The position numbers were made by a program, and so were the translations under genes. Source: CAYMOV01 sp964392085 (GTDB lineage: Bacteria > Oederibacteriota > Muellerivitia > Muellerivitales > Muellerivitaceae). Taken from it: 10,058 nucleotides of DNA. This document shows positions 1-6,185 of this stretch, in pieces. Within the stretch, counting starts at the first letter, position 1. Every line of letters starts with the position of its first letter. The notes beneath the pieces are model-generated. The model saw only the letters and a program-made list of their open reading frames with translations, was not told where the DNA came from and did not search any database. The stretch is taken from positions 1-10,058 of the forward strand of contig CAYMOV010000089.1 of NCBI GenBank assembly GCA_964392085.1, written 5' to 3'.

Positions 1-441
1 GCCACGCCGACTACGTCAAAAACCCCAACACCTTCATCGACGTTGACGCCGACGGCGTCCGATACGGCCTCGTCCACCTGGACCCCCACGGAGACACCCA
101 CTGCGACCATGACGGAGTCACCCACCGGGACGCCTACCGACACCCCGACCCCAACGGCCACAGAGTCGCCCACGGCGACGGACACCGTGACGTCCACGTC
201 GTCACCGACCCCGACGGACACGGATTCGCTGACGCCTACGCCTAGCGCGACAGCGCCCCCGGCCAATACTTCAACGCCTTCTCCAACCGGGACGGAGTCC
301 CCCACCGCCAGCCGCACACCCACGGCGACCCCGACTTCGACTTCAAGTACCACCGACACCCCGACGCCGTCCGCCACGGAGACCCCGGTCCCCTCGGACA
401 CCTCGACCTGGATCCCGACGGAAACCCCGACCCCGGAACCG
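1..441 (+). repeat. Thr/Pro-rich low-complexity stalk (coding)
   Basis: Degenerate hexanucleotide-like repetition of ACC/ACG, CCG/CCC and TCG/TCC codons encodes TPT, SPT and DTPT units. The codons vary synonymously, so selection is on the amino-acid composition rather than on a recent DNA expansion. Such segments act as extended spacers and are potential O-glycosylation substrates; nothing in the sequence proves glycosylation. Confidence 0.8.
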
Positions 442-726
442 GGCTGGGGATTGACGGTCCGTTGCAACGTCTTCAACCCCGACGCGGGAGAATCCGCCCG
501 GATCGGCTTCCGGACGGCCGTCGCCGGCCGCGTGACCCTCACGGTCTTCAATTCGGCGGGGGAGCGGATCCTGAACCTGTGGGACGGCCCCGCCGGGGCC
601 GGGGGCCATAGCCTGGCCTGGGACGGGAAGAACCGGTCCGGACAAACCGTGGCGAGCAACCTCTACCTGGTCGTCCTCTCGACCACCTCCGGCAATGAGG
701 TGAAGAAGGTGATCGTCCTGAAGTAA
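1..726 (+). CDS. Thr/Pro-rich surface protein with FlgD-Ig-like C-terminal domain (5' end missing)
   Basis: The reading frame is open from the first base, so the gene starts outside the window; 241 residues remain. Residues 1-147 are almost entirely Thr, Pro, Ser, Asp, Glu and Ala in TPT/SPT/DTPT units, an extended low-complexity stalk. Residues 148-241 form a compact domain: a segment with CNVFNPDAGE, then VTLTVFNSAGERI, then a Gly-rich turn leading to LAWDGKNRSGQTVASNLYLV and a closing KKVIVLK. This is the pattern of FlgD-Ig-like domains (Pfam FlgD_ig type), which often sit at the extreme C-terminus of secreted proteins in uncultured diderms and resemble type IX sorting tails. A surface location is inferred. 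The missing N-terminus probably holds the functional domain, so the activity is unknown. The following gene carries a similar stalk. Confidence 0.85.
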   Translation, partial: ATPTTSKTPTPSSTLTPTASDTASSTWTPTETPTATMTESPTGTPTDTPTPTATESPTATDTVTSTSSPTPTDTDSLTPTPSATAPPANTSTPSPTGTESPTASRTPTATPTSTSSTTDTPTPSATETPVPSDTSTWIPTETPTPEPGWGLTVRCNVFNPDAGESARIGFRTAVAGRVTLTVFNSAGERILNLWDGPAGAGGHSLAWDGKNRSGQTVASNLYLVVLSTTSGNEVKKVIVLK

Positions 727-743
727 ACGGCCCTTCGGTGCAC

Positions 744-758
744 AGCCCGGTCCGGGCT
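744..758 (+). terminator. Weak stem-loop after the FlgD-Ig-like gene
   Basis: AGCCCG (744-749) pairs with CGGGCT (753-758) around a 3-base loop, 18 bases after the stop codon at 724-726. Only two T follow, so it would be a poor intrinsic terminator; it may instead protect a 3' end or need Rho. Confidence 0.3.
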
Positions 759-841
759 TCATGATGGCGCTCATAATTGATTAACCTAATTGTCGCCAGG
801 ATATTCACCGGTTTGGGTAAAACGTTCTCCGGAGATCATTG

Positions 842-3103
842 ATGAAACGTTATGGATGGCTTTCTTCCTTGTTGATCGCCCTGTTCAGCTTCACCCTCCT
901 CTTCCAGGCCTGCAAGAAATCGGATTCACCCACCACGCCGGCGCCCCCGGCCGACCCCACCTCGACCTTCACCGCCTGCACGTCCTGCACGCCCACCTTC
1001 ACCTTCACCGACACCCTGACCTTCACGGAGACCTTCACGAGGACCGAGACGTTCACCCGGACCTCAACCTCGACCCCGACCCCGACCCGCACTCCCAGCG
1101 ACACCCCCACCCCCACGCTGAGCCCCACGCCTTCGCCCACGCGCACCCCGACCCGCACCCCCACGGAAACCCTCTCGCCCACGGACACCCTGACCTTCAC
1201 GCCGACCGGGAGCGCGACGCCCACAGCGACCCCGACGACGGTTTCCAGCTACCTCCACGGGACGGTCCACTACACCGGTTCCCAAAGCGTCGCCGGCAAG
1301 AAGATCTGGGTGGTCGTGATGCCCGACAACAGCTTGACGAACCCGGTGGCCGCGGTCAACCTGACGGCATCGGGATCGACCGTCAATTACCCCAACCTCA
1401 CCGTGCCCTCCGCGGGCACCTATTACGTCCTCGCCATCCTGACGTCGGCCGACCTCTCGACCTCCAGCCCCAACCCGGGAGATCCCGTGTATATCTACAA
1501 CGGGACCTGCGTGAACACCTCCGCCACCGGTTTATCGATCTCGGGTCCCACGGCCCTGAACATCACGTTCGACGACGGTTGCTCCGGCTGGAGCGGGGCC
1601 TCGCCGACGGTGACCCCGACCCCGACGACTTCCAACTACCGCTTCACCGGGACCGTCCACTACACGGGTTCCAAGAGCCTGGCCGGCAAGTCGATTTTCG
1701 TGTTCGCGTCCTCCAGCGTCGACATCGGGAACAGCATGGTCGCCCTCTGGCACGCGACCGCGACCGGCTCGTCGACTTCCTATACGTTGAACCTGCCCTC
1801 GTCGGGCACCTACTACCTCGTGGCCATCGTCACCGCGGAGCCCCTGGGCACCGGGGAGGGCGGCCCCGACGCCGGGGACCCCTACTACGGCTATGGCGCG
1901 GTCGCTTGCGACCTCTCGTCCATCACGGGGATCCCGGTCACGGGCGTCAGGACCCAGAACATCAGCTTCGGGGACACCTGCCTCATGCCCGCCCCCTCCC
2001 CGACGCCGACGCCGGGCACGAGCTCACTGAACGGGACGGTCCACTACACCGGGTCCCAAAGCACCACCGGCAAGAAGATCTGGGTGGTCGTGATGCCCGA
2101 CAACAGCTTCACGAACCCGGTGGCCTCGGCCAACCTGACGGCGTCCTATTCGACCCTCACCTACCCCGACCTCGCCGTGCCCTCCGCGGGCAACTATTAC
2201 GTCCTCGCCGTCCTGACGTCGGCGAACCTGGCGACGTCCGAACCCAACCAGGGCGATCCCGTGTATATCTATAACGGGACCTGCGTGAACACCTCCGCCA
2301 ACGCCCTGATGATCTCGGGTTCCACGGTCCTGAACATCACCTTCAACGACAGCTGCACCGTGGGCGGCGGGGGGGGCGGGAGCCCGACCCCGACCCCGAC
2401 GGGCACCTTGACCCCGACGGGTTCCATTTCCGGGACGCTGACCTACACCGGGGGTCCGCTGGGCTCCAACACGATCCTCGTGGCCGCGATGGGGGAGAAC
2501 GGGGAGGGGGAGTTCGGGAGCGACGGCGGGTTCGGCTTTGCCGTGGTGACGACGAGCGGGGCGGGTTATTCGATCCAGAACCTCCCTCCGAACCGGTACA
2601 TCCTCCAGGCCGACGTGGGGGCGGGGCAGCCCGGGATCGGTATGCCCGCGGCCGTCTACGGGTCGAGCGACTGCACCCTGGGGGCCGGATCCTACGTCAC
2701 GGTCACGGCCGGGGCGGATGTCCCGAACATCAACTTCAATTTCGGGAACGGGACCCAGCTCTACGGCATGAGCGGCGGGGTGACCTATACGGGCGCCGAC
2801 GGATCCGGCAAGATCATGTTGGCGACCTACGACAACGCCTCCTACCAGTCCGGCGAGGGATCCAATTGGACCAGCGTGGCCGGCACCTCCGGCGCCTATA
2901 CCGTCATCTCGCCCATCGATTCAGGCACCACCTGCTCGTCCCACGCCGTTTATATCCGGGCCTGGGAGGCGACCAGCGACTGCGGGGGGTCCAATAACGA
3001 GCCCTGCTCCGGCGACCCCTATTGGCAGGGCGGGCCCTACCAGACGGCCGTCACCCTGAACAACCTCAACATCACCTTCGGGGACTCGAATATCTTCCCC
3101 TGA
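842..3103 (+). CDS. Lipoprotein with Thr/Pro stalk and five tandem beta-sandwich repeats
   Basis: The protein has 753 residues. ATG 842 is preferred to the adjacent TTG 839 because GGAG (831-834) lies 7 bases upstream. Residues 1-24 are a lipoprotein signal (basic MKR, hydrophobic stretch, LFQAC with the lipidated Cys at 24); Lys-Lys follows instead of Asp, suggesting outer-membrane sorting. Residues about 28-135 are a Thr/Pro/Ser stalk. Five repeats follow at about 136-247, 264-380, 394-505, 528-637 and 640-753, separated by short TP linkers. Each begins with G-x-V/L-x-YTG, and the first three contain a GTYYVLA-like strand and a GDPxYxY motif. The pattern resembles carboxypeptidase-regulatory-like (transthyretin-type) beta sandwiches. 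Repeats 1-3 each hold two Cys (for example GTCVN and DDGC), possible disulfides; repeat 4 has one and repeat 5 has three. A structural or adhesive surface role is likely, but no catalytic motif is seen and the ligand is unknown. Confidence 0.88.
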   Translation: MKRYGWLSSLLIALFSFTLLFQACKKSDSPTTPAPPADPTSTFTACTSCTPTFTFTDTLTFTETFTRTETFTRTSTSTPTPTRTPSDTPTPTLSPTPSPTRTPTRTPTETLSPTDTLTFTPTGSATPTATPTTVSSYLHGTVHYTGSQSVAGKKIWVVVMPDNSLTNPVAAVNLTASGSTVNYPNLTVPSAGTYYVLAILTSADLSTSSPNPGDPVYIYNGTCVNTSATGLSISGPTALNITFDDGCSGWSGASPTVTPTPTTSNYRFTGTVHYTGSKSLAGKSIFVFASSSVDIGNSMVALWHATATGSSTSYTLNLPSSGTYYLVAIVTAEPLGTGEGGPDAGDPYYGYGAVACDLSSITGIPVTGVRTQNISFGDTCLMPAPSPTPTPGTSSLNGTVHYTGSQSTTGKKIWVVVMPDNSFTNPVASANLTASYSTLTYPDLAVPSAGNYYVLAVLTSANLATSEPNQGDPVYIYNGTCVNTSANALMISGSTVLNITFNDSCTVGGGGGGSPTPTPTGTLTPTGSISGTLTYTGGPLGSNTILVAAMGENGEGEFGSDGGFGFAVVTTSGAGYSIQNLPPNRYILQADVGAGQPGIGMPAAVYGSSDCTLGAGSYVTVTAGADVPNINFNFGNGTQLYGMSGGVTYTGADGSGKIMLATYDNASYQSGEGSNWTSVAGTSGAYTVISPIDSGTTCSSHAVYIRAWEATSDCGGSNNEPCSGDPYWQGGPYQTAVTLNNLNITFGDSNIFP
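923..1246 (+). repeat. Thr/Pro-rich stalk of the repeat lipoprotein (coding)
   Basis: Codons for Thr, Pro, Ser, Phe and Glu alternate in TFT, TPT and SPT units between the lipid anchor and the first beta repeat. This would lift the repeats away from the membrane. The region also leaves other frames open by composition. Confidence 0.75.
1247..1582 (+). repeat. Beta-repeat unit 1 (near-duplicate of unit 3)
   Basis: This 336-base, 112-codon unit aligns without gaps to 2021-2356. I count 87 of 112 identical residues by hand, and long DNA stretches are identical, for example around AAGAAGATCTGGGTGGTCGT and GATCCCGTGTATATCTA. Confidence 0.85.
2021..2356 (+). repeat. Beta-repeat unit 3 (near-duplicate of unit 1)
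   Basis: Same length as unit 1 with no gaps. Unit 2 (1631-1981), which lies between them, is much more divergent, so units 1 and 3 are related by a later duplication or by gene conversion. Confidence 0.85.
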
Positions 3104-3124
3104 ACGGCCTAGGAAAACGACCCA

Positions 3125-3153
3125 AGCCGGGCGCCCGTAAATGGGCCCCGGCT
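3125..3153 (+). terminator. GC-rich hairpin after the repeat lipoprotein
   Basis: AGCCGGGCGCCC (3125-3136) pairs with GGGCCCCGGCT (3143-3153) with a single bulged C and loop GTAAAT, starting 22 bases after the stop codon. The stem is strong but no T-tract follows, so intrinsic termination is uncertain. Confidence 0.4.
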
Positions 3154-3180
3154 GGTCCCGGCGTTCCATCCGACGGGCCC

Positions 3181-3240
3181 ACGGTGAAAAATATTTACCG
3201 TTGAGAATCAACGGCGGTTTCTCAGCGGAGAACGCCGCCG
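3181..3240. promoter_or_regulatory. Three overlapping inverted repeats, possible operator or leader structure
   Basis: Three inverted repeats overlap end to end. ACGGTGAA (3181-3188) pairs with TTTACCGT (3194-3201) with one G-T pair. CCGTTGA (3198-3204) pairs perfectly with TCAACGG (3208-3214) across GAA. CGGCGG plus TTCTC (3212-3217, 3219-3223) pairs with GAGAA plus CCGCCG (3228-3232, 3235-3240) around AGCG. Because they share bases, they could not all form at once. The segment also contains TGAGAA (3202-3207) facing TTCTCA (3219-3224), the same half-sites as the operator downstream. Confidence 0.45.
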
Positions 3241-3278
3241 GACCGGCCCCGATCCGTCCCTGGGCAGCCTTTTTCCAA

Positions 3279-3303
3279 TTGAGAATCACTCTCATATTCT
3301 CAA
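3279..3303. promoter_or_regulatory. Fur-like operator upstream of the porin gene
   Basis: TTGAGAAT (3279-3286) and ATTCTCAA (3296-3303) are a perfect inverted repeat with a 9-base spacer. Inside it, TGAGAAT-C-ACTCTCA (3280-3294) is a 7-1-7 palindrome with one mismatch. It matches 11 of 14 positions of the classical Fur core TGATAATCATTATC. It ends about 18 bases before the candidate -35 of the next gene. Recognition by a Fur-family (iron, zinc or manganese) repressor is inferred from the pattern only. Confidence 0.5.
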
Positions 3304-3321
3304 CGGCGGTTTCCCGGCCCC

Positions 3322-3351
3322 TTGCGTCCCTTAAAAAGCGCTCCCTATAAT
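3322..3351 (+). promoter_or_regulatory. Candidate sigma70-type promoter of the outer-membrane barrel gene
   Basis: A perfect -10 TATAAT (3346-3351) lies 18 bases downstream of TTGCGT (3322-3327), a partial -35. Predicted start of transcription is near 3358, giving a leader of about 20 bases. The surrounding bases are GC-rich, so the TATAAT stands out. Confidence 0.55.
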
Positions 3352-3378
3352 CCCGCACCTTCGAAAGAAAGGCGCGAG

Positions 3379-4152
3379 ATGAAACACGAAACCAGGCGAC
3401 TCGGGCGCATCCTGGGGACGGTCCTCCTCCTGGGGGCCGTGCTCCTCTCCCCCCGGGCCTGGGCCGGCCCGCCCTTCGCCACCGACGACCCCGAGCCGAC
3501 GGAATTGGGCCATTGGGAGATCTACCTGGGCGGCACGGTCCTCGGGATCGAAGGCGATACCAACGGCACCGGGCCCTCCCTCGGCCTCAACTACGGCGCC
3601 TGGAAGGACGTCCAACTCAGCGTGGCGCCCCAGGCCGCCTTCAACGCCCCGACCGGCGGGCCCCGCGCCTTCGGGCTGGGGGACACCTTGGTGGGAGCGA
3701 AGATCCGGTTCCTCCATGAAAGCCCGGGAACGCCCCAGGCCGCCGTCTTCCCGCAGGTGAACCTGCCCACGGGGGATCCCCAAAAGGGATTGGGAAGCGG
3801 CCAGGCCCAGGTGTTGCTGCCCTTGTGGCTCCAGAAAAGCTGGGGGCCCTGGACGAGCTACGGGGGCGGCGGCTATTGGATCAACCCCGGGACCGGAAAC
3901 CGCAACTGGGTCTTCGCCGGGTGGGAGATCCAAAGGGACCTCTCCAAGACCCTCACCCTGGGCGGTGAGGTCTTCTACCACGGGGCCAACGCCGTGGGGG
4001 AGCGGGGAAGCTGGGGGTACAACCTCGGCGGCATCCTGAACCTCGACGGGGCGCACCACGTCGTCCTGTCGGTGGGGCGGGATTTCGTGAACCCGGAGGA
4101 CCGGCTGACGGGGTTCTTGGCCTTCGAGTGGACCTTGCCGGGAAACGACTGA
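3379..4152 (+). CDS. Outer-membrane beta-barrel protein, MetA/phenol-degradation 'transporter' type
   Basis: The protein has 257 residues. ATG 3379 is chosen over an in-frame TTG at 3322 because the latter overlaps the promoter and would put a charged stretch ahead of a clean signal peptide; purine-rich GAAAGAAAGGCGCGAG precedes the ATG. Residues 1-29 are a Sec signal (basic MKHETRR, Leu-rich core, AWA before Gly30). The mature protein begins GPPFATDDPEPTELGHWEIY, a signature I associate with the Phenol_MetA_deg (PF13557-like) family of putative outer-membrane transporters. The rest is alternating hydrophobic and polar beta strands rich in Gly, Trp and Tyr, ending near FEWTLPGND. Family members are predicted porin-like barrels and few have known substrates. 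The upstream Fur-like site suggests metal-responsive expression. Confidence 0.8.
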   Translation: MKHETRRLGRILGTVLLLGAVLLSPRAWAGPPFATDDPEPTELGHWEIYLGGTVLGIEGDTNGTGPSLGLNYGAWKDVQLSVAPQAAFNAPTGGPRAFGLGDTLVGAKIRFLHESPGTPQAAVFPQVNLPTGDPQKGLGSGQAQVLLPLWLQKSWGPWTSYGGGGYWINPGTGNRNWVFAGWEIQRDLSKTLTLGGEVFYHGANAVGERGSWGYNLGGILNLDGAHHVVLSVGRDFVNPEDRLTGFLAFEWTLPGND

Positions 4153-4365
4153 AAGGAAACGGCCGGTCGCTCTTCCGGAACGCCGTGGCCTACCTGCCAA
4201 CCCCCCCGACTCGCCTTTTTCATTTCGCCGCATGGTCCGAACGCCTCTGTCCGGTAATTGCCTAATAAGCCCTGATATTCCTATGTCCTAAATCATGGCC
4301 TTGTCGGCTTGATCGGACTATCATTTAGGAACACGATTACCAAGTATCCGATTCCGGGGGAACCT

Positions 4366-4755
4366 ATGAAAAAACGAATCCTCGTGGTGGATGACGAAAG
4401 CGCCATCCGCTTCTTATATGAAGAGGAGCTGAAGGACGCCGGATACAAGGTTTTCACCGCCGCCAACGGCACCGAAGCCCTCAAATTCCTCGACGAGAAC
4501 AAGGTGGACCTGGTGGTCACCGACTTGAAGATGCCTGAGACCAGCGGTTTGGCCATGATCCCCTACCTCCACAAGTACAACCCGAAACTCCCGATCCTGG
4601 TGGTCACGGCCTTTCCCCAATATGAGGGTTTGCTGGTGGGGGAGGAGAACTCGGTCAAGGGGTTCTTCGTGAAGCCGGTCAAGATGGAGGACCTGAAGGC
4701 GAGGATCGCCCAGATCCTCGGCCGGAACCTTCCCGAGGGCATCCTTGAGGTCTGA
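4366..4755 (+). CDS. Stand-alone response-regulator receiver (CheY-like) domain
   Basis: The protein has 129 residues. ATG 4366 follows GGGGGAA (4356-4362); a longer in-frame start further upstream would add an N-terminus unlike any receiver domain. The REC fold is complete: acidic pair Asp9-Asp10 after MKKRILVV, phospho-acceptor Asp53 in VVTDLKMP, Thr81 in LVVTAF, Phe101 at the aromatic switch position and Lys103-Pro104 in FVKPV. There is no DNA-binding or enzymatic output domain; the protein ends about 25 residues after the KP motif. It therefore acts through phosphorylation-dependent protein contacts or as a relay. No histidine kinase lies in the window, so its partner is encoded elsewhere. 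It is separated from gmd by about 180 bases and is probably an independent unit. Confidence 0.92.
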   Translation: MKKRILVVDDESAIRFLYEEELKDAGYKVFTAANGTEALKFLDENKVDLVVTDLKMPETSGLAMIPYLHKYNPKLPILVVTAFPQYEGLLVGEENSVKGFFVKPVKMEDLKARIAQILGRNLPEGILEV

Positions 4756-4844
4756 CGGCCCGGTCCGCCGCCGAAGATTCCCCGAAAGCCCCTTTTATCG
4801 CTTAAATCCCCTGGAGGGCTTGGGTTCCGGCGGGAGGTTCTGAT

Positions 4845-4872
4845 TTGGCCCGGGCGCTTTTGCCCTTACAAT
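4845..4872 (+). promoter_or_regulatory. Candidate promoter of gmd
   Basis: TTGGCC (4845-4850, 4 of 6 to TTGACA) and TACAAT (4867-4872, 5 of 6 to TATAAT) are 16 bases apart. Predicted transcription start is near 4879, leaving a leader of about 58 bases before ATG 4937. Confidence 0.45.
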
Positions 4873-4936
4873 ATCCGGGTTCCTGGGGTTAAGTTTCACG
4901 ACGTCCGTTCCACCCACATCCACGCCGGGGGTTTGA

Positions 4937-5971
4937 ATGCCGACCAACAACCAATACCGCAAGGGCCGCAAGCGGGCCTTCATCACCGGCGTCACGGGAC
5001 AGGACGGCAGTTACCTCACCGAGTTCCTCCTGGCGAAGGGCTACCATGTCCACGGGTTGGTGCGCCGGGCCTCGACCTTCAACCGCGACCGCATCGACCC
5101 CATCTACCGCCATCCGAAGGTGCAGGAAAAGACCTTCTTCCTCCATTACGGCGACCTGACCGATTCCTCGGGGCTCGCCAAGCTTTTGACCATGATCCAG
5201 CCCCAGGAGATCTACAACCTCGGGTCCATGAGCCACGTGCGGGTGTCCTACGACCTGCCCGAGTACACGGGCGAGGTGACCGGCGTGGGCTGCATCAAGA
5301 TCCTCGAGGCCATGCGCAGTTCCTGTCCCGAGGCGCGGTTCTACCAGGCCAGCAGTTCGGAGCTGTACGGCGGCCTGGCCTGTCCCAAGAAGGGCTACAC
5401 CGAGGACAGCCCCTTCCACCCCCGGAGCCCCTACGCCGTGGCCAAGCTTTACGCCTATTGGTCCACCCGAAACTACCGGGAGGCCTACGGCCTGCACCTG
5501 TCCAACGGCATCCTGTTCAACCACGAGAGCGAGCGGCGCGGCGAGACCTTCGTGACCCGAAAGATCACCCGGGCCGTGGGCCGCATCAAGTTGGGCCTGC
5601 AGGAGGTGGTGGAGTTGGGCAACCTCGACGCCAAGCGCGATTGGGGCGACGCCAAGGAGTTCGTGCGGGCCATGTGGCTCATGCTGCAGCAGCCGAAACC
5701 CGGCGATTACGTCGCGGCCACCGGCGAGACCCACTCGGTTCGGGAGTTCCTGGTGGAGGCCTTCGGCTACGCGGGCCTCGACTGGAAGAAGCACGTGAGG
5801 TTCAACCGCCAATACCTCCGGCCCGCCGAGGTGGACTACCTGTTGGGCGACGCCTCGAAGGCCCGTCGGGTGCTGGGTTGGAAAAACGAGACCACCTTCA
5901 CCCAGCTGGTGCGGCGCATGGTCGATTACGACCTCGAGCTGGCGCACCGCGAGAAGAAGAGCCGGGCCTAA
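4937..5971 (+). CDS. gmd: GDP-mannose 4,6-dehydratase
   Basis: This 344-residue enzyme converts GDP-D-mannose to GDP-4-dehydro-6-deoxy-D-mannose with bound NADP, the first committed step to GDP-L-fucose and other 6-deoxyhexoses; it is cytosolic. It is an extended short-chain dehydrogenase. The Rossmann motif is TGVTGQDGSYL (Gly18, Gly21, Gly24). NLGSMSHV is near 94-101. The catalytic set is Ser140 and Glu142 in ASSSELYG, with Tyr166 and Lys170 in RSPYAVAK. NHESERRGETFVTRKITRA and GNLDAKRDWGDAKEF follow, both family signatures. The Glu-to-Tyr spacing is two residues longer than I recall for the E. coli enzyme, a minor loop difference. ATG 4937 is preceded by GGGGG (4927-4931). The partner enzyme fcl lies 214 bases downstream. 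Confidence 0.96.
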   Translation: MPTNNQYRKGRKRAFITGVTGQDGSYLTEFLLAKGYHVHGLVRRASTFNRDRIDPIYRHPKVQEKTFFLHYGDLTDSSGLAKLLTMIQPQEIYNLGSMSHVRVSYDLPEYTGEVTGVGCIKILEAMRSSCPEARFYQASSSELYGGLACPKKGYTEDSPFHPRSPYAVAKLYAYWSTRNYREAYGLHLSNGILFNHESERRGETFVTRKITRAVGRIKLGLQEVVELGNLDAKRDWGDAKEFVRAMWLMLQQPKPGDYVAATGETHSVREFLVEAFGYAGLDWKKHVRFNRQYLRPAEVDYLLGDASKARRVLGWKNETTFTQLVRRMVDYDLELAHREKKSRA

Positions 5972-5978
5972 GGGCGGC

Positions 5979-6007
5979 GATTGGCGGATGGCGGATAGCG
6001 GTTAGCC
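5979..6007 (+). repeat. Short degenerate heptamer repeat between gmd and fcl
   Basis: Right after gmd, units GATTGGCGG, ATGGCGG and ATAGCGG follow one another, then TTAGCC. The units are 7 to 9 bases and share GCGG. Imperfect tandem units of this kind suggest replication slippage or a fragment of a dispersed intergenic repeat; whether it recurs in the genome cannot be seen here. Confidence 0.4.
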
Positions 6008-6123
6008 CGGCGAAGCCAAAGGCGAAGACGGGTCGGCTGTCAGCGAAATCCGGATATGACACCCCTCCTTCGGGCTTAAAACGATGCCAACCCCATAAAT
6101 GACGAACGGCCGGGTATGGAACT

Positions 6124-6152
6124 TTGTTTATTCTTCCGGTTCGCAAGATAAT
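6124..6152 (+). promoter_or_regulatory. Candidate promoter of fcl
   Basis: TTGTTT (6124-6129) and GATAAT (6147-6152, 5 of 6 to TATAAT) are spaced by 17 bases in a locally AT-rich patch. Predicted start of transcription is near 6159, about 27 bases before ATG 6186. It would let fcl be expressed independently of gmd. Confidence 0.45.
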
Positions 6153-6185
6153 GTCCCAAGAGCAAATCCCTGAAGGCGGTAACCC

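Noticed and set aside
1..1246. Thr/Pro coding repeats as a possible CRISPR array or VNTR
   Set aside because: Repeats are short, in frame and synonymous-variable with no unique spacers; they encode protein stalks.
790..2274. A 494-codon + strand reading frame overlapping the repeat lipoprotein
   Set aside because: It is His/Pro/Arg-rich in a pattern produced by reading ACC-CCG-type codons out of frame. The lipoprotein frame has a signal peptide, repeats and a ribosome-binding site.
3331..4233. A 300-codon - strand frame opposite the outer-membrane barrel gene
   Set aside because: Composition (Gly, Arg, Pro, Val) is that of an antisense shadow in GC-rich DNA; the + strand has a signal peptide and a family signature.
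4301..4338. TTGTCG or TTGATC as -35 of a promoter for the receiver-domain gene
   Set aside because: No acceptable -10 at 16-18 bases from either; the best matches are three of six, too weak to report.
4889..5947. A 352-codon - strand frame opposite gmd
   Set aside because: Antisense of a clearly recognised enzyme; low-complexity Gly/Val/Leu/His composition and no domain.
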